In this document: positions 12,849 to 25,422 of the stretch, in pieces
How positions within the stretch are numbered: the first letter of the stretch is position 1
How the letters are laid out: every line of letters starts with the position of its first letter
Assembly (NCBI GenBank): GCA_958496175.1
Contig: OY292278.1
Span: 9,176,001 to 9,240,000, forward strand
Length of the DNA: 64,000 bases
Direction of reading: 5' to 3'
Origin: Sisyra terminalis
Taxonomy: Eukaryota > Arthropoda > Insecta > Neuroptera > Sisyridae
Program-made: the position numbers and the translations under genes
The notes under the pieces: model-generated
Databases searched by the model: none
Told to the model about the DNA's origin: nothing
Seen by the model: only the letters and a program-made list of their open reading frames with translations

Positions 12849-13979
12849 GTCTTTAATAGACTGGGCCAAAAAAATCGACTCTTTTTTTTTTGAAAAGTAT
12901 ATCGAAAATATTGTTTAAGGTGACAAAAAAAAATTATCGGGAAGGTTTGAGCTCTTAATATTAATATTAAGATGTCTATTATCTTTAATTTCGATTTTTT
13001 ATTTGTGCTTTAATTTTTGCGTCAATGCTGCCAAAATATCAAGGTTAAAAAAATCATCTGCACATATTTTTATAGAAAATTAAATTTTCTACAAAAAATG
13101 TTTCTTTGCAAATTTTTGCCAGACACGCCGTTTCCGAATGTCAAGTTGGAAGCATTTGAGCCCCTGGGAGCAAAGAAATTCGAAAACACCGCTATTAAGG
13201 ACCACCCTAATATTAATAGAAAATTAAATTCCCTACAAAAAACGTCTCTTTGAAAATTTTTGCCAGACACGCAGTTTCCGAATAATCAAGCTTTAAACAT
13301 TGATAAAATTTTTAGATTTATTTTCTTTATTTTGGATTTTTGTAACTAACGAACAAATAAGTTTATAGAAATGAACAATATAGACTCTTAAAGAAAATTT
13401 AATGTTCAACAAAAATGGTTTCTTTACGTTTTTACATAAAATCACTCTTTCAAAAGTTATTCACAGTTAAAGTTGAAGAAAAAATTAAATTACTGTTTTT
13501 TTCGTTGTTGAACCAATTTTGAAAGAGTGATTTTATGTAAACACGTTTAGTGAGCTTTTTTGTAGAGCATTAATTTCCCTTCAATAATCTATATTGTTAA
13601 TTTCTATATATTTATTTGTTCATTAGTTACAAAATTCCAAAATAAAGAAAATAAATCTAAAAATTATATCAATGGCTGAAGCTTGATTATTCGGAAACGG
13701 CGTGTCTGGCAAAAATTTTTATACAGACGTTTTTTGTAGGAAATTTAATTTTTTATAAATATTTCTTCAAATGAATATTTTTACCTTGATAGTTTGACAG
13801 CATAGACGCAAAAATTAAAGCACAAATAAAAAATCGAAATTAAAGATGATAGATCTCTTAATATTAATATTAAGGGCTCAAACCTTCCCGATATTTTTTT
13901 TTTGTCACCTTAAACAATATTTTCGATATACTTTTCAAAAAAAAAATAGTCGGTTTTTTTGGCCCAGTCTAGTCTCTAA
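12849..13979. mobile_element. Fold-back DNA transposon, TAGACTGGGCC family
   Basis: The element is 12857-13971. Its termini are TAGACTGGGCC and the exact complement, flanked by an 8-bp target duplication with one mismatch (GTCTTTAA at 12849-12856, GTCTCTAA at 13972-13979). The arms pair over most of their length. An 18-bp perfect palindrome, CTTAATATTAATATTAAG, sits 97 bp inside each end (12954-12971 and 13857-13874). The interior also carries repeated segments near 13080-13130, 13205-13285 and 13690-13745. Open frames at 13017-13270 come from these repeats. The 8-bp duplication is typical of hAT and P-like elements; the terminus does not fit the hAT consensus well. Confidence 0.8.
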
Positions 13980-14359
13980 TAATTTGAATTTTCAGTGGTA
14001 AGGAATTCTTTCTTATATGATCAAAAAAATGTCTTTTGTGTTATAGGTTTATACAGAAAAAGTATATATTTTTTCTTGAATTTTCCTTCTGATTGCCAAA
14101 ATATTTATATTCTTACCATCAGAGTAGTAGATAAAATTATTTGGAAAGGTGATATTTGTAAAGAAGTACTTAATTTGTTTTCCAAACAATTAATTGGATG
14201 GTAACGGATTATTTTTTAAGGAAAGTGCTTTGTTTTTTTTTTTCGGAAATAATACGTTAAGCACCAACTCTTGAAATCACTTTTTCAAATTGTTTAAAAA
14301 ACTTATGCAAAACCGTCAATGTGATATATTGTTTCCTTCATATTTGGGATGCAAACACT
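13980..14359. other. AT-rich stretch, nothing recognised
   Basis: An open stretch at 13995-14204 shows no domain and has ordinary AT-rich composition, so I do not call it a gene. Confidence 0.35.
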
Positions 14360-15320
14360 TGAAATATTTTCCATGCAAATTTTTCCACTGTCGCGCCATA
14401 ATTGAAAAACGTGTGCATATGATTTAAACACGCATTTGTTATGCATTCACCTGTATGCACCAACATATATTAGCGATTCAATTGCTCATGAAGTTCAAAT
14501 CGTACGATTTTTTTTCCATCCCAACATTGATCCCAACCACTGCGCCCCACAAAAATATGTCCAAAATTCTATCAAGTCTCAATACGGCCATGTGGTCAAG
14601 TGGAATGGTTGGATCTTTTGTCGTGGCTATTGGATTGGATTTTTTTTCCAAATCGACTCGTTTACTGTTTCAATTATTTTTGTTTCACTTATTAGTTACG
14701 GCCATTGCTTATGAGGGCTGTTAAACGTCGTAAAATGAAAACAACGCATATTGGATCAATGCATCGATTCCCAACGCATACCATTATGTTTGTGTTGCTT
14801 TTTTCAACGCCTTTATTTTACGATTTTGATTTTAAATTTGTCTCAAGTCCGTTTATGAATTGTTGCCTCACTCTTTTTGATCCATTGCAACGAGTAATCA
14901 CTGTTGGTAAATAGAAGGAGACGTAATCATTTACACATACTTTAGTCACGGATAATTTAGAATATCCATCCCATTTGACCTGACGTCCTGTCGTGAAAAT
15001 TGATTTAATCAGCTCACAATGAATTTACAAAACAATTTTCGTGAAATATTTTTTTGCGATTTTTGGTCAAAAATTTTGGTCTTATCGTTTACTGTACTTA
15101 TCAGAAATGTAACATGAAATGGAATGGCATCCCTTAACAGTTCCGAAATCCGTTTTTCGTATTTTACCCTCGTGCGATTCGGTCACATTCTAATCTCTAA
15201 CCTAAAATTTATTAAGTATATATACAGAGATAAATTTACGCACCCTTCGGGCAATGAAAAATCATACAAGTACAACAACGCGATTAAGGGGTGCTTGATT
15301 TAATGACATTGGGAGGGTTG
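14360..15320. other. GC-richer low-repeat island
   Basis: This is about 1 kb with lower AT content than its surroundings and no repeat partner in the window. Overlapping frames of 69-92 codons (14436-14914) occur in two phases over the same DNA and show no domain, as expected of a locally GC-richer noncoding region. It is a candidate regulatory region. A homologous sequence in another insect with frame-independent conservation would support that. Confidence 0.25.
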
Positions 15321-15731
15321 ATTTTTTGCCTCGACCAACTTGATATTGCGTAATATATCTCATAGACTCCCTCAAAGAATACATTTATTGGCTTAATCAG
15401 GAAAATGGGAAAACTATTTTTTTTTCTCGAAACACCTGTTTATCAGTTTTCTTTTCATTATTGAAGTGAAAACTTCTTTAGCATCGTTGTGACTTGAAAT
15501 TTGATGAAACGGAAAGAGGCAATAAAAAGAGAAATATATATAAATCTATAAAATTTAATCTGAGAGAGAATGAGGTAGGAACTATTTCTTATGGTTGTCC
15601 ACGCCTGCGTATTACGCTACTTGAGAATGGTTTTCATAGCGGCCAATAACAACCGTGTTAAATTGCTTATTATAATTGTGAGCATAAATATTTCATTATT
15701 TTAATAAAATTAATTTTCAAGTTTGCCATAA

Positions 15732-16215
15732 ATGAATACGGGTTATTGGCATGATTATCAAAAAAAAAGTAAAGAATTCAAGGCTATAAAGACGTCAAAA
15801 GGTTCAACAGAACGTGTTCGTGAATTTCGGGCACGCCGAAAAGCCTTAATAAATAAGAAAATAATAGTTCTTTTACGTTTAATACTGATTCGACTGTGCA
15901 AAATAGTGACAATGATGCTAGTAAGTACTTAAATATTTTCTAATCGTATATTTCGTCCTTAATCACGAAATTTCAATAAAATAAAAGCTAATTTAAAATT
16001 AATTCTGATATCACAATATTACGAACTGTTTTTCAGGTGCTACTCAAATGAATGTACAGCCGATTCCTTAGGTACTCACAATTTCGTCGAAATAAAGTTG
16101 CTAATGAAGAACTTGGTTAAAATTTTTTTAACAATATTATCGGTCATAATATGTGCTCCTTTTGTGAACGATTGGGATTCCAACGAAATTTAAAACCCAC
16201 AACGTTCAGGACATG
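15732..16215 (+). pseudogene. Decayed transposon ORF, possibly Helitron-type N terminus
   Basis: From 15732 an open frame reads into STERVREFRARRKA, which resembles the AER-RE-RAR-K motif at the N terminus of several arthropod mobile-element proteins. A GTAAGT donor-like site follows near 15918 and a pyrimidine-CAG acceptor-like site near 16036. Further on, about 16100-16185, another frame gives FNNIIGHNMCSFCERLGFQ, like the C-x2-C-x-LWF motif seen in Helitron-type proteins. Stops separate the pieces, so it is not functional. Placement with Helitrons comes from memory of the motifs and is tentative. Confidence 0.35.
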
Positions 16216-16625
16216 ACGATCTTTTATGGATAATAATTAAAAATTCTAATGCAAATGATAATATTTTTCTGTGCTGCACGTATTTTTAAGCAATCGAGAA
16301 AAATTTAGTTCCAACGATATCCAAATACAATAGTTTCAAATTTTAAACGATACCTGTATCTTTACCACGAGTGGATTTATTTCATACCTAGATTATCATA
16401 TGGTCTCGTATCATTTATCGAAAATGCAAATTTGGATTCAGGATAAATTTATGTAATATATATGTTAATAAATCGTAAAATAAACCCTACAATTATCCTA
16501 CTCATAAAATCTTACATTCGTCTGAATATCTTGAAGTTTTTACTTTTACAGCGTTTTTCAAGTAACAAAAACAATGTTTTATTTACTGAATCAGCAAGTT
16601 GAGTTCTTATAAAATTTTTAAGTTA

Positions 16626-17120
16626 TTAAAATTGTTTTTTCCTTGAATAAGAAGGAAGCATGTAAACTATTTTCAGGATGGAAATTTGATGTAAAAGCTT
16701 TGGGTTTTTCATACAAGAAAATCCCATATCGGGAATGATTTGTGCAGTTGAGGAAATTTTCAAGGTTTGCCAATAAAAATAGCGATTGAATTTTGCGCGA
16801 ATCTCGCCAGTTCGTGATTCAGATAAATCCATCCAAGCTGGGATCAGAAGGGAATGGCACAAGTCTCGGAGGGGAGAATGGAAAAGAAATATTAAGTTGT
16901 AACCAATACAATATGGCGCGTATGGAAATGTTAAGGCGTTCTGTGTCAAAACGACACAAGAATATTTACGGCTTGGGGAGTCCGTTGCAAAACAAATACG
17001 CGCCTTGAAATCCCGCCACAAAACTTGGACGACCAAATGGCCAGCACAAATGCCATATCAGAAACTTGGGGTTCCCTCCGTAAATGTAAATGTATGCTCT
17101 TGTCCACTCTTGTACAAGTC
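16626..17120. other. GC-richer island with a 136-codon open frame
   Basis: A minus-strand frame of 136 codons spans 16626-17036, and a plus-strand frame of 71 codons overlaps it. The minus-strand protein shows no recognisable domain, signal peptide or family signature, and lower stop density is expected where GC is higher. It could be an exon of an unknown gene, but I think noncoding DNA is likelier. Confidence 0.2.
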
Positions 17121-18989
17121 TATTATTCGTTTGTAAGTCGTTTTCTTTTTTAATATCGACATAGAAATGGACGACAGCACTGGGAAAATATGAGCGAAAA
17201 AAAAAGTGGGAATTTCAATAAACTGTTTCCAAGTCACATTGAGGCCATTCAGCTATGTTAATGAGTGCTCTAAAAGGGAATTGTAGATTGATCTACTTGT
17301 TAATTATTTGAGAAAAAACTTTCGGAAAAATTTATAAAATAATATCCCAAGAATCCAATGAATTTTTTCATCAATTATAATTCTATTTTGATGAGGCCTA
17401 GACGCAAAAATAAATTTTTCAAATAGTTAATTAGCCACCAAATAACTTTTAGAATCATCTTTAGCATTGTATTTAGGTACTCTAACAGTATATTTCAATT
17501 CTGAGAAGTAAAGCTTATTTAATCAAAATTTGTTAAGATAAACGTAATTAAATCCAATTAAATTTGAAAAAATTATCATCGATTCTCTTCATAAACTTGA
17601 TAATATTATTTTCATGTGCTGCAATAGGAAATTTTTACCCACCCAATACACTAACGTAATTCATTAGACGCATACCAACTTTTACAATACGAAACACAAA
17701 TTTTAATTCGGCACATTTTAGGGTTGAAAATCGTATGAAATTTAGACAAAAATCTTAAAGGGAACTAAATTTCAGGGGAATAGATTTTTGGGAAAATTAT
17801 TTAGTAAGCATTCCTACAAGATTAAACATCCATAAACCCATTGGAAAAAATGACAGTGGAGGTCAAATTTTAACTTAGATTGAAGGATGTTAATTTATGA
17901 GCTTTACTTATTTTGAATTCATGTAGGGTTTTCACATGTGATCCTTTCTTGCAAATATGTAATGGCTTAAAATTTGTTTCGAAATTTAAGCATTGATGAT
18001 TTTCGCCATAAAAGTGTTTTGTAAAATTTGAAGTTGTTGTAGGAGAGATTATACTAGAACTCACATTGGAGGGGTAAAATAGTGGAATTAAAATTGGAGG
18101 AAAACGATTTTCCAACCTTTGAGTCGTAGAAGATACAATCATAAGTGCGAATAGTGAAAGAAAGTTATTGGACTTCATTCGAAGACTTCAAATCGTAAGC
18201 CAAAATTTCGCTTTAAAAACAATAAAAACAATGACCATTGATCGTGGTAATGATCAAAATTAGAATAAGAAAATAATTTACCAAAATATGATAAAAAAAA
18301 TTCTTTTATGGTTCTCAGTTTACGGATCTTTATTAAGACCGAAGGTCTTAATTGTGCGAACAAAAATAACCCAAACAAAATCAACGATTTTCATCCTCAA
18401 AAGAAAATTTTAAATTGAAAAATATTAATTCCGGATTATAAGAAAGAGTTATCTAGAAAAATTATTTAAATAACAATCATTTTCTTTGCGATATATGAAT
18501 TATAAATCGAAAGAATTATCGTTTCAAATGTTATGTACTCAAACGTCACTTTAAACGAGAAATACTAAGGCTACTTTATACAAATAAAGGCACTGTAGTT
18601 CTTTGAATGGCGCAGGATGCACGGACCAATCATAGCACACCGTGAAAAGCTCAATCTTTAATTAGACCAATCAGAGAATTTGTTACTAAAACTTTAAAGA
18701 TTTTAACCAATGACATGATTCTTAAGATATTTCAAGATATTTAGATCACAAAATACTGAAAAAACTTCAACCAACAATAATTATCACGATTGCTCTCACC
18801 TATTTCATGACAGATTATATAATTACACTAATATCAAGTTCATTATTCCTTTGATGTATGTTCCTTATATCTTGATCCGAAAGATTTACCAGTTTGGTTA
18901 GTGTAAAATTTTTCACAGAAACCACATTTAATTTTATATATTCAGGTTTTATTTTTCGTTGTAATTTGGTGGTTCTCCAATGGTTTATA
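17121..18989. other. Unassigned AT-rich stretch
   Basis: There is no supported gene. A 9-bp stem with a 3-base loop (ATTAAGACC and complement) lies at 18332-18352. Minus-strand open frames of about 100 and 70 codons at 17870-18384 have no recognisable features. Confidence 0.35.
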
Positions 18990-20589
18990 TAAAGCACTTT
19001 GTTTTATATAAAGCTGTAATAACATTTCGTCTTAATCGATACTTTGATTAAAAAATTTGAATTTTCTTTTGTTTATTAGATGTTATCCCATGTAAACTTT
19101 GCCACCATTTTTCACTCTTTTAGGGTACGAATTTTTAAAAACCCTTTCTTTTTATATATGTACATGGTATAAGGATAACACTACCAAAATTTCATTGACA
19201 CAAATGTGCACTTATATTATAATACTTATACACTTATAAATTATAATATTTTTAATTTTGTTTATTATGCCTAAAATGTTATTTGATGTCGCACATTTGG
19301 ACGTTGTACATACAAAATTGTTGGAAATAGATAGAAAGCGTGAAAGTAAATTCGAATATGTTATTTATTTTCAGTAACAATATTTGGTTTTCAATTTGTT
19401 TTAAATGCCAAAGAAAAGTTAGTTTTGAAGATTGTATATTTTAATTGATAATGAAATAAATGAAAAAAAATTGCTCCCTTAATACTTTTCAGCAGAATAT
19501 ATAATTGCTGCAGGTCACAATCATTGGTTCATAAAAAATAAATTTTTAAAAGTTTGATTGTTGAAAAAGAAACAAAAATTAAAAACCACCTCTTTGGTAT
19601 TTGGTATAATTAGCAACTACATAAACTTTCATACTAATTAAGTGAAATGACGTTATTTTAAATGCTGTTATTAAAATGATATAACAAAAACAGAAACTTA
19701 TTATTAATTAATTATTTATTTATTAATTGCACTTATTAAATTAAAAATTTCGTAGTTGATTGTTCAATTGCAACAATACTTTATTTTGCTAAAATAAAAG
19801 ATTTTGTATATCTACAATAAAATAAAAGTAGCCTAAGTTACTCCTTATTACATCAGCTACCTGCCAATAGAAGTTCCATCAAAATCGGTGCAGCCATTTC
19901 AGAGATTAGCCAGAACAAACAGACAGACAGACAAAAATTTAAAAAAATGTTATTTTGGTATATGTACCTTATATACTCATATATGCATGTAATAAAAAGC
20001 GGTTATTTCAATATTACAAACAGACACTCCAATTTTATTTATATGTATAGATAAGCATTATTTTTTTTTTATTAGTTCTTTCGGTAATATTTTCTTATAG
20101 AGCAGCCCTCAGGGTTTATTTTCAACAATATTGTAAAAAAAAAGGTTTCTGTAAGATTTAAATTCAAGTTTCTTTAGTTATGAGCATCAGATATGTAAAC
20201 CAATTCGCTTTTAACAAATTTATAAATCATATTTTTGTTTGAATATAAAAATGTTTATATTCCAAAGATACGATTTTCAGTATTTTAAATTGAATTTACT
20301 GTGCTAGTTATTAATTCAACTAGAAAGATTAATAAAAATTATTATCTAACTTTTAAATACCTTTCCAATAATATATAACTCGCCTGTCTAGAGAAATTTT
20401 TTTTTTCATCCCTCAGTTTTTACGTAGGGGATACCTTCCCTTATTATTTTTAAGGAATGATAAATAGTCTAATGTGAGTGGGTAATTGTGTTGTATCTTA
20501 ATCAAATCTTGAAACAAATATTTACACTAAAATTGGTTTCAAAAATAAAATGTCCTGACAGACGTAAGAATTTTATATATTCCTATAGA
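18990..20589 (-). mobile_element. Helitron B, 5' part, minus orientation
   Basis: Reading on the minus strand, the element starts at 20589 with TCTATAGGAATATATAAAA and continues with a TTACGTCTGTC motif, the same 5' end as Helitron D (47577) and, degraded, Helitron C. Body similarity to C and D continues down to about 18990, where the copy is truncated, so the 3' hairpin and CTRR end are missing. It includes a tRNA-like segment at 20151-20210 and is interrupted by another Helitron 5' fragment at about 19785-20051. No protein is encoded; copies of this type need a transposase from elsewhere. Confidence 0.7.
19785..20051 (-). mobile_element. Second Helitron 5' end nested in Helitron B
   Basis: On the minus strand it begins TCTATACATATAAATAAAAT at 20051 and runs through a GTCTGTTTG motif and repeated GTCTG units near 19925, followed by a segment like the widespread arthropod block that ends in an ACCGATTTTGATGG-type sequence (here near 19880). 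This order of motifs is characteristic of the 5' region of many insect Helitrons. It is not present at the corresponding place in copies C and D, so it is a later insertion into B. Confidence 0.65.
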
Positions 20590-22465
20590 TTAATTATCAA
20601 TGTTCAATTGATCTTGATGGAATGAATATTGAATGTTGTTAATTGATTCATGAAAATTTGATTTTACGAAAGTTAAACTTTTGATTTTTTTAATGATAGG
20701 TTTAATTGTAGGTGTATGGATGAACGATGTTGAGAAATTTGAAATGAACTTTGTATAGAGGATAGTTGATATCATAAGTTATCCATCCTTTCTTGGCACT
20801 TGGTGATGTGTTTTAGATTTTTATTTATGTCTTTTTTGGCCTAATGTCAAATTGGAGGAATTGTTTATTATATTTGAAGTCGTCTTAAATGAATTTAATC
20901 AATGTTAAATTAAATCTATTTTAATTACAATTTTCATTTTCGTTAAGGTCTTCATATAAAATTGGCCTACCATATTTCAATCCTCAAGTACATAAAAATA
21001 AAATCAACTTGAAAGAAATAATCTCCAGCTTATCCAAATCATACGCTTCGATACTTTTTTGAGCGATTCTTTGCGCATTCCAATCCCCAATTAATATGTT
21101 TTGAATAATCAAAATAATAATATCCAATTGGAAATTAATTAGCCGCCAACGACGTATGCTACACATATAATTAAAAACTAATTAATATCTCTCTCATTCT
21201 AGATATAAATATAATAAAATTAAGCGAAAAAATAATAAATGAAATAGCCAAGCAATTTACTCCCAAGCTAATTAGTACACTGGCAAGCATACATTTCATT
21301 TAAATGCGGGCATTAATATTAATTAATGTGTAATGTACCAAACGTGAAAATATTTTTCACTGAATCATGGCAGAAACATTTTTGAGTCGTAAAATCTCAG
21401 ATGTGGAAAATGTCTGTTTTAAAACTATTCCAAGTGAACAAAAGATTCACTAATTACTAAACAAATTAATTTTATTAGTACAGTTTTTGAGGTTCGTATA
21501 ATTAAATTTAACGAATCCGATTCGATGTTAAAATTCCATGGTCAAGCAAATAAATCATTGTCATTCATTCAAAAGGTATCAGGTGCTATATTTTGTAAGA
21601 TGTTTTTTCCAAGCAATCATAAAATTTCTATTAATAATTGAATTGTTTTGAAAAATTTTAAATATTATTGTTGGTATAATAATTCAAAAAACCAAATATT
21701 GATACATTACTCTAAAAATATTCAATAAAAGGAAATTTGTTAGGAAATTCCGACTTTCTCAGCTGCCTGATTAAGAAGTAGCAATATCTTTAATCATTAC
21801 TTAACTATGTTATTAAAGGTCAAATCGTGATTTACGTTAAAAATAGAAATTAATCGGAAAGAAGAAAAAATATAGATTCGAATTCCTATTATTTTTTCAA
21901 ATGCAATTTACAACCAGATCACTTTCCCAAATTTACATTTTTTCTGATTAAATTTCGAATATTAATTCATTCTATTTATTCTCGCTTAGGAAATTTATTT
22001 ATACTTCAGAGAAGAAATTCATTAGTATTGAGTTGAAAACCTATCAGCAATTGCTTCTTATGGTATATAAAAATCGCTTCTTGATTCTTAGTATTTTGAA
22101 GCCTCTTCAGCGATTTAAACTTTTGTCCATCCTTTTTTTTCAGTAGAAATAAAATTCAAAATTTGCTTTTGCAAAGAAATATCACTTTTTTTCTCAAAAT
22201 CCAAAATGAACCTATTTTCTTCCCTATGGAATTAGCTTTTCTTCAGGTTACCACATCTATAATTATTATTGGTGTACAAATTAGTTGTACAAAGCATAAG
22301 AAGAAATGGGCGAAACTGGGATTAATTATTAACGAACTAGATTTTTACTAAACTCATGCTAAATATTTATCCTTTTCCTTCAAAACACATGATTCATTTG
22401 GCTGAAGTGCTAACAAACTTTTAATCATCTCAACTTTTAAGCCCACGAAACACTAATTCTGGGTA
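20590..22465. other. Unassigned AT-rich stretch
   Basis: Short open frames of about 60 codons occur on both strands and have no recognisable domain. No repeat partners were recognised. Nothing here can be called a gene. Confidence 0.4.
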
Positions 22466-22469
22466 GTGC

Positions 22470-23115
22470 ATAAGCTTTTTTGACTTCAATTTAAAGAAAA
22501 GTGAAGCCTAAGAAAATCGTTTGATATATGAAGCATTTCGGGAACAGATACCATCAATAAAAGTATGTTAATTTTGGTTTTGGTGTTTTAAAAGTGGTAA
22601 TTTTGTTACTATAGACAAAAAACGCGAAAGTAGAGCAGTCAAGTTTAAAGACGTTGAACTGGAGGATTTTTTTTTATTAATACACATATTGGCCATCAGG
22701 ACCATGGTCCTTTCATCCAATCTGATGGCAGAGCATGGAAAGCATGGAGAGCATAAAGTGGAGGAATTATTAGATTCAGATTCATATCAAGCTCAAAAAA
22801 GCTGTCAGAAAACTTGAAACTATGTTAATCAGCGGTCTTAAACCTTTTGGTCATAGATATGATGCAAAAACAGGGAAATTAAATTCCACATGTAATTTAG
22901 CTAAGAGATTTTGAACTCTTTTTCTTTACGAACAGACAACAGCTCTAAAGATAAAATCGAAAGAAATTTTTGCATAAAATCAAGACTAGAGACAATATGT
23001 GGATCTTATTGATCTATTGAAAGAAGAAAAAATTATTGGGTAAGCCCGCATGGATTAAATTCAACGGTGAAACAAAATATTTTTAACAAGAAGTTATTTT
23101 ACAATTATTATTTAT
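22470..23115 (+). pseudogene. Mariner transposase pseudogene, N-terminal half
   Basis: From about 22575 an in-frame stretch reads FWCFKSGNFVTIDKK and then KFKDVELEDF, the second helix-turn-helix and linker of mariner transposases. After an insertion of about 100 bases come KVEELLDSDSYQAQKKLSEN, MMQKQGN-IPH and RKKFLHKIKTRDNMWI. The last aligns with the LHRIVTGDEKWI block and keeps the first catalytic aspartate. Several stops make it dead. The C-terminal half of a similar transposase lies at 24.2-24.8 kb in the same orientation, so the two may be one element split by about 1.1 kb of later sequence. Confidence 0.75.
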
Positions 23116-23132
23116 GCCGATTCTGTAGTTTA

Positions 23133-23343
23133 TCTTCAGTTTGTTGTAGATCCAAGGGTTTTTTGAAGATCTTTTATTTTTAAATAATTTACACTTTGTT
23201 ATGTTTACGTTATGTTTCGCAGTTTATAACTGCTTTTTCAAGTGATTCTTAAATTTTATAATGGCTTAAAAAAAATAACAAAGTGTAAATTATTTAAAAA
23301 TAAAAGATCTTCATAAGTCCTTGGAACTACAACAAATTGAAGA
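23133..23343. repeat. Inverted repeat about 210 bp
   Basis: A segment near 23133-23205 is repeated in inverse orientation near 23275-23343. The shared stretch includes AGATCTTTTATTTTTAAATA and its complement. It lies exactly between the two mariner halves and may be part of what split them. No target duplication was found. Confidence 0.6.
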
Positions 23344-24199
23344 AAAAAAAAGAAGTTATTGCTATGGTTTGTTAGGATTAGATACAAGTAAACCAATATA
23401 AGTTATTCTAACTTATTGAATCCATATTGAACCATATTGAAACTTTTGAAAAATTATTGAAACTTACTGAAGAACTTTGGATGTAAAATTAATGCAATTG
23501 AGCTATGAATTAAGGAGGGAAATAGAGTAAGGACAGCATTTTCTCAATGATTTTTAAAAATTTTTAGAGCATAAGAAATTAATATAAATTATTGAATCTT
23601 TTAATAAATATTTTAAACATATATTAAGGTTTATAATTTAAAATTTTAAAAGAATTTCCTTGAAAAATACCGAAGATATTAGCGCCCTATTATTGCAAGT
23701 TACAATCAGACTTAGACATTTTGCGTACATTCTGGAAGCCACAATTTTCTTTAGAAATCAAACAAGGATGGAATTTACTTTTATTATATGCTTCTTTTTT
23801 ATATGTACCTAAATGTTATCAATGGAATAGAAAATTGATTTTTTTTCAAGGGTCAAAACAAAAAAGCATGATTTTTGTCATTTTTTTAGAAGAAAAAAAT
23901 ATTTTAAATAATGATAATATTTCGATATTAGATTCATATAGAGCGTAAAACTATGAAGAAATTAACTGCCAATGAGAAAAATATGATTGAAAAACTTGGT
24001 ACCTGAGTCACATGAAAAGCTACTCATTTTAATTGCCAATAACAATGGAACGAGTCGGAATTATCGTTTAAAATTTTAGAAACATATTTTTAAATAGTCT
24101 TAGTTACAACTTATGAAAAAAGAAAATAATTTTTTGGACCATTCATCCCTATTTCTTCCCTTAAAACTCGAATGCCTACAATTCACTGTAAGATTTGAA
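23344..24199. other. Unassigned stretch between mariner halves
   Basis: I see no transposon termini. A 75-codon frame at 23721-23948 shows no domain. It may be inserted sequence or degraded mariner middle region. Confidence 0.3.
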
Positions 24200-24780
24200 A
24201 AGCTCTTCTTTCACTACGACAACAATCGGTTCCATATCGCAAAAAATGTTAAAAAAACTCTGATGGCCTTTCAATGGAATACCTAATTTCATTCCTCATA
24301 TTTACTGGATATTCCTTCTTACGTTTCCCACTTGGTCACGTTTCTTTTACACTCTTTTAATCCATGAACCATGGCTTAACTTGGCAACATTTCATATCTT
24401 ACGAATTTGCCAAAAACAGGATCGATTCCTGGATCACCTCGAAGGAACAGGATTTTTTTTGTAAAGGAATCCGTACGCTTTCTAAAAGATGGGAAATTGT
24501 AGTATCTTCAAATAAAAAATATTTTGAGAAAAAAAATATTGGACCCTTTTTTTTGAATAAAGCTTTAAAAATAAATTTTCAAGACTTAATCCTTTACGCT
24601 TACCACTTATTTAGGTCCACAAGCCATGACCTGGCTGATCAGAACATCATATTTTACCATGATGTCAAAAACGGGATCGATTTTTGGATCTATTCAATGT
24701 AGGAAGGTTTTTTTTCAAAGGAATCTGTACAGTAATACCAACCAATGGAAAATACTTGAAGAAAAAATATTGTACTATTA
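24200..24780 (+). pseudogene. Mariner transposase pseudogene, C-terminal part, partly duplicated
   Basis: From 24203 one frame gives LFFHYDNNRFHIAKNVKKTL, matching the HDNARPH-AK-VKKTL block with the second catalytic aspartate. After a frame shift, 24364 onward gives MNHGLTWQHFISYEFAKN, RIDSWITSKEQDFF and GIRTLSKRWEIVVSS, matching the C-terminal HGLADQHF, IDSWI-SK and GI-LPERWEKVV-SDG blocks. A second copy of the same region begins near 24560 with LYAYHLFRSTSHDLADQN, corresponding to the APSDYHLFRSM-HGLADQHF block with the third catalytic aspartate, here replaced by A. The end of the gene is therefore duplicated in tandem and both parts are broken. Confidence 0.8.
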
Positions 24781-25422
24781 TTCTTTTTTTAATATAACGT
24801 CTTAAAAGTTAATTATACTCCAGATATTTCTCCTTTCGTTCAAGAATCCGTGTTATTGATTCCTGATTCAAATTCTAGAATTTTAGCTTAGATTTTTTTT
24901 TTAATTAATTTATTATGGTGTTACTACAAATGCTTTAATCAGTGGTACAAAGAAAACGTGAAGTTCTTTAAATATTTTGTAGTTCAGTAACTTTTTAACA
25001 CTTATTTAATTAAATGTTTTTTTTTTAATTTTACTTTTTAAAAAACTGTTGCTAATAAATAATATTATTCTTATTATAATACTTATTTTATTCATTATTA
25101 TGTATCCATAATTAACACAACATAACTTATTTTTTATGCATTGTAGTCTTGGGTTTTTGATGAATAATTATTGCATGATTTTCGTGAAATTCAAAAAAAT
25201 GTTATATGATCTAAAAATAAATAAATAATGCATCAATATCTTCGTTAGAGAAAGTTGTTACTATTGAAAACTATTGTAAATAGATAGTTTGGTGTCGATA
25301 TGGACTGATGGTAGTACAAAGTTTCCGGTATATTTAATGTGCCGTATTATCTTTATTGATAGCAAGTGGAGCTTTGATACACTAAGTATGTAATGAAAGC
25401 TTTTACGTGGAACAAATTATTA
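24781..25422. other. AT-rich stretch, nothing recognised
   Basis: No gene or repeat boundaries were found before the hAT element. Confidence 0.4.

Noticed and set aside
16626..17036. 136-codon minus frame, the longest in the window
   Set aside because: No recognisable domain, no splice or start context and an overlapping open plus frame; kept only as part of an island entry.
18332..18352. 9-bp stem, 3-base loop as a terminator or small RNA
   Set aside because: A single hairpin of this size is expected by chance in 64 kb of AT-rich DNA and there is no gene beside it.
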